Part shown: positions 6,759 to 6,820 of the stretch, piece by piece
Layout of the letters: the number at the start of each line of letters is the position of its first letter
Numbering within the stretch: the first letter of the stretch is position 1
Assembly: GCA_947174735.1 (NCBI GenBank)
Contig: CAMWKC010000114.1
Coordinates: forward strand, 1-6,820
DNA from: an uncultured Porphyromonadaceae bacterium
Lineage (GTDB): Bacteria; Bacteroidota; Bacteroidia; Bacteroidales; Muribaculaceae
Length of the DNA: 6,820 nt
Direction: 5' to 3'
The notes under the pieces: model-generated
The model's input: the letters and a program-made list of their open reading frames with translations, nothing else
What the model was told of the DNA's origin: nothing
Database searches by the model: none
Translations under genes and position numbers: made by a program

Positions 6759-6820
6759 TATTAGCAGAATAAAATAGAAACCTCAAAGAATGTACCTATT
6801 CTCTTAACCGAACAAAGCTT

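Noticed and set aside
6787..6802. Hairpin AGAAT/ATTCT after the secreted-protein gene as a terminator
   Set aside because: Only five A/T-rich base pairs with no T-run after it on the plus strand; too weak to call.

Overview
The window looks like a chromosomal segment of a Bacteroidota (order Bacteroidales) genome. Three things point that way. The promoters carry TAnnTTTG-type -7 boxes. The leaders are AT-rich and lack clear Shine-Dalgarno sequences. The protein families are typical of the group: a lipoprotein with a DUF4369-like region and a thioredoxin-like fold, and a membrane-spanning TPR/AraC regulator. A gut lineage such as Muribaculaceae is a guess from general resemblance, not something the sequence proves.

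Layout: (1) Positions 1-2226, minus strand, hold the polynucleotide phosphorylase gene pnp. It is nearly complete but runs off the left edge, so its last codons are missing. (2) Positions 2227-2440 are a divergent intergenic region with two oppositely oriented -7 boxes in an inverted repeat. A terminator-like hairpin lies in the rightward leader. (3) Positions 2441-3520, plus strand, encode a 359-residue lipoprotein with a thioredoxin-like C-terminal domain that has lost its CxxC motif. (4) Positions 3521-3630 are a short convergent gap. (5) Positions 3631-5265, minus strand, encode a 544-residue TPR / transmembrane / AraC-type HTH regulator. (6) Positions 5266-5513 are a divergent regulatory region with a good leftward promoter, a rightward -7 box and a striking four-site dyad of GCGCGA half-sites. 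(7) Positions 5514-6758, plus strand, encode a 414-residue secreted protein of unknown family. Positions 6759-6820 hold no recognisable gene.

How the parts may work together: pnp is a housekeeping RNA-decay gene, and the lipoprotein next to it is probably an independent cell-envelope protein. The more interesting unit is the divergent pair of membrane-spanning regulator and secreted protein. The regulator's TPR half should face the periplasm and its DNA-binding half the cytoplasm. The shared intergenic region has two pairs of half-sites, each pair spaced 21 bp (two helical turns) and the pairs mirror-imaged about position 5393.5. The innermost pair edge lies where the secreted-protein promoter lacks a -33 box. 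I infer that the regulator senses an envelope or surface cue and activates the secreted protein through this operator. Nothing here proves that.
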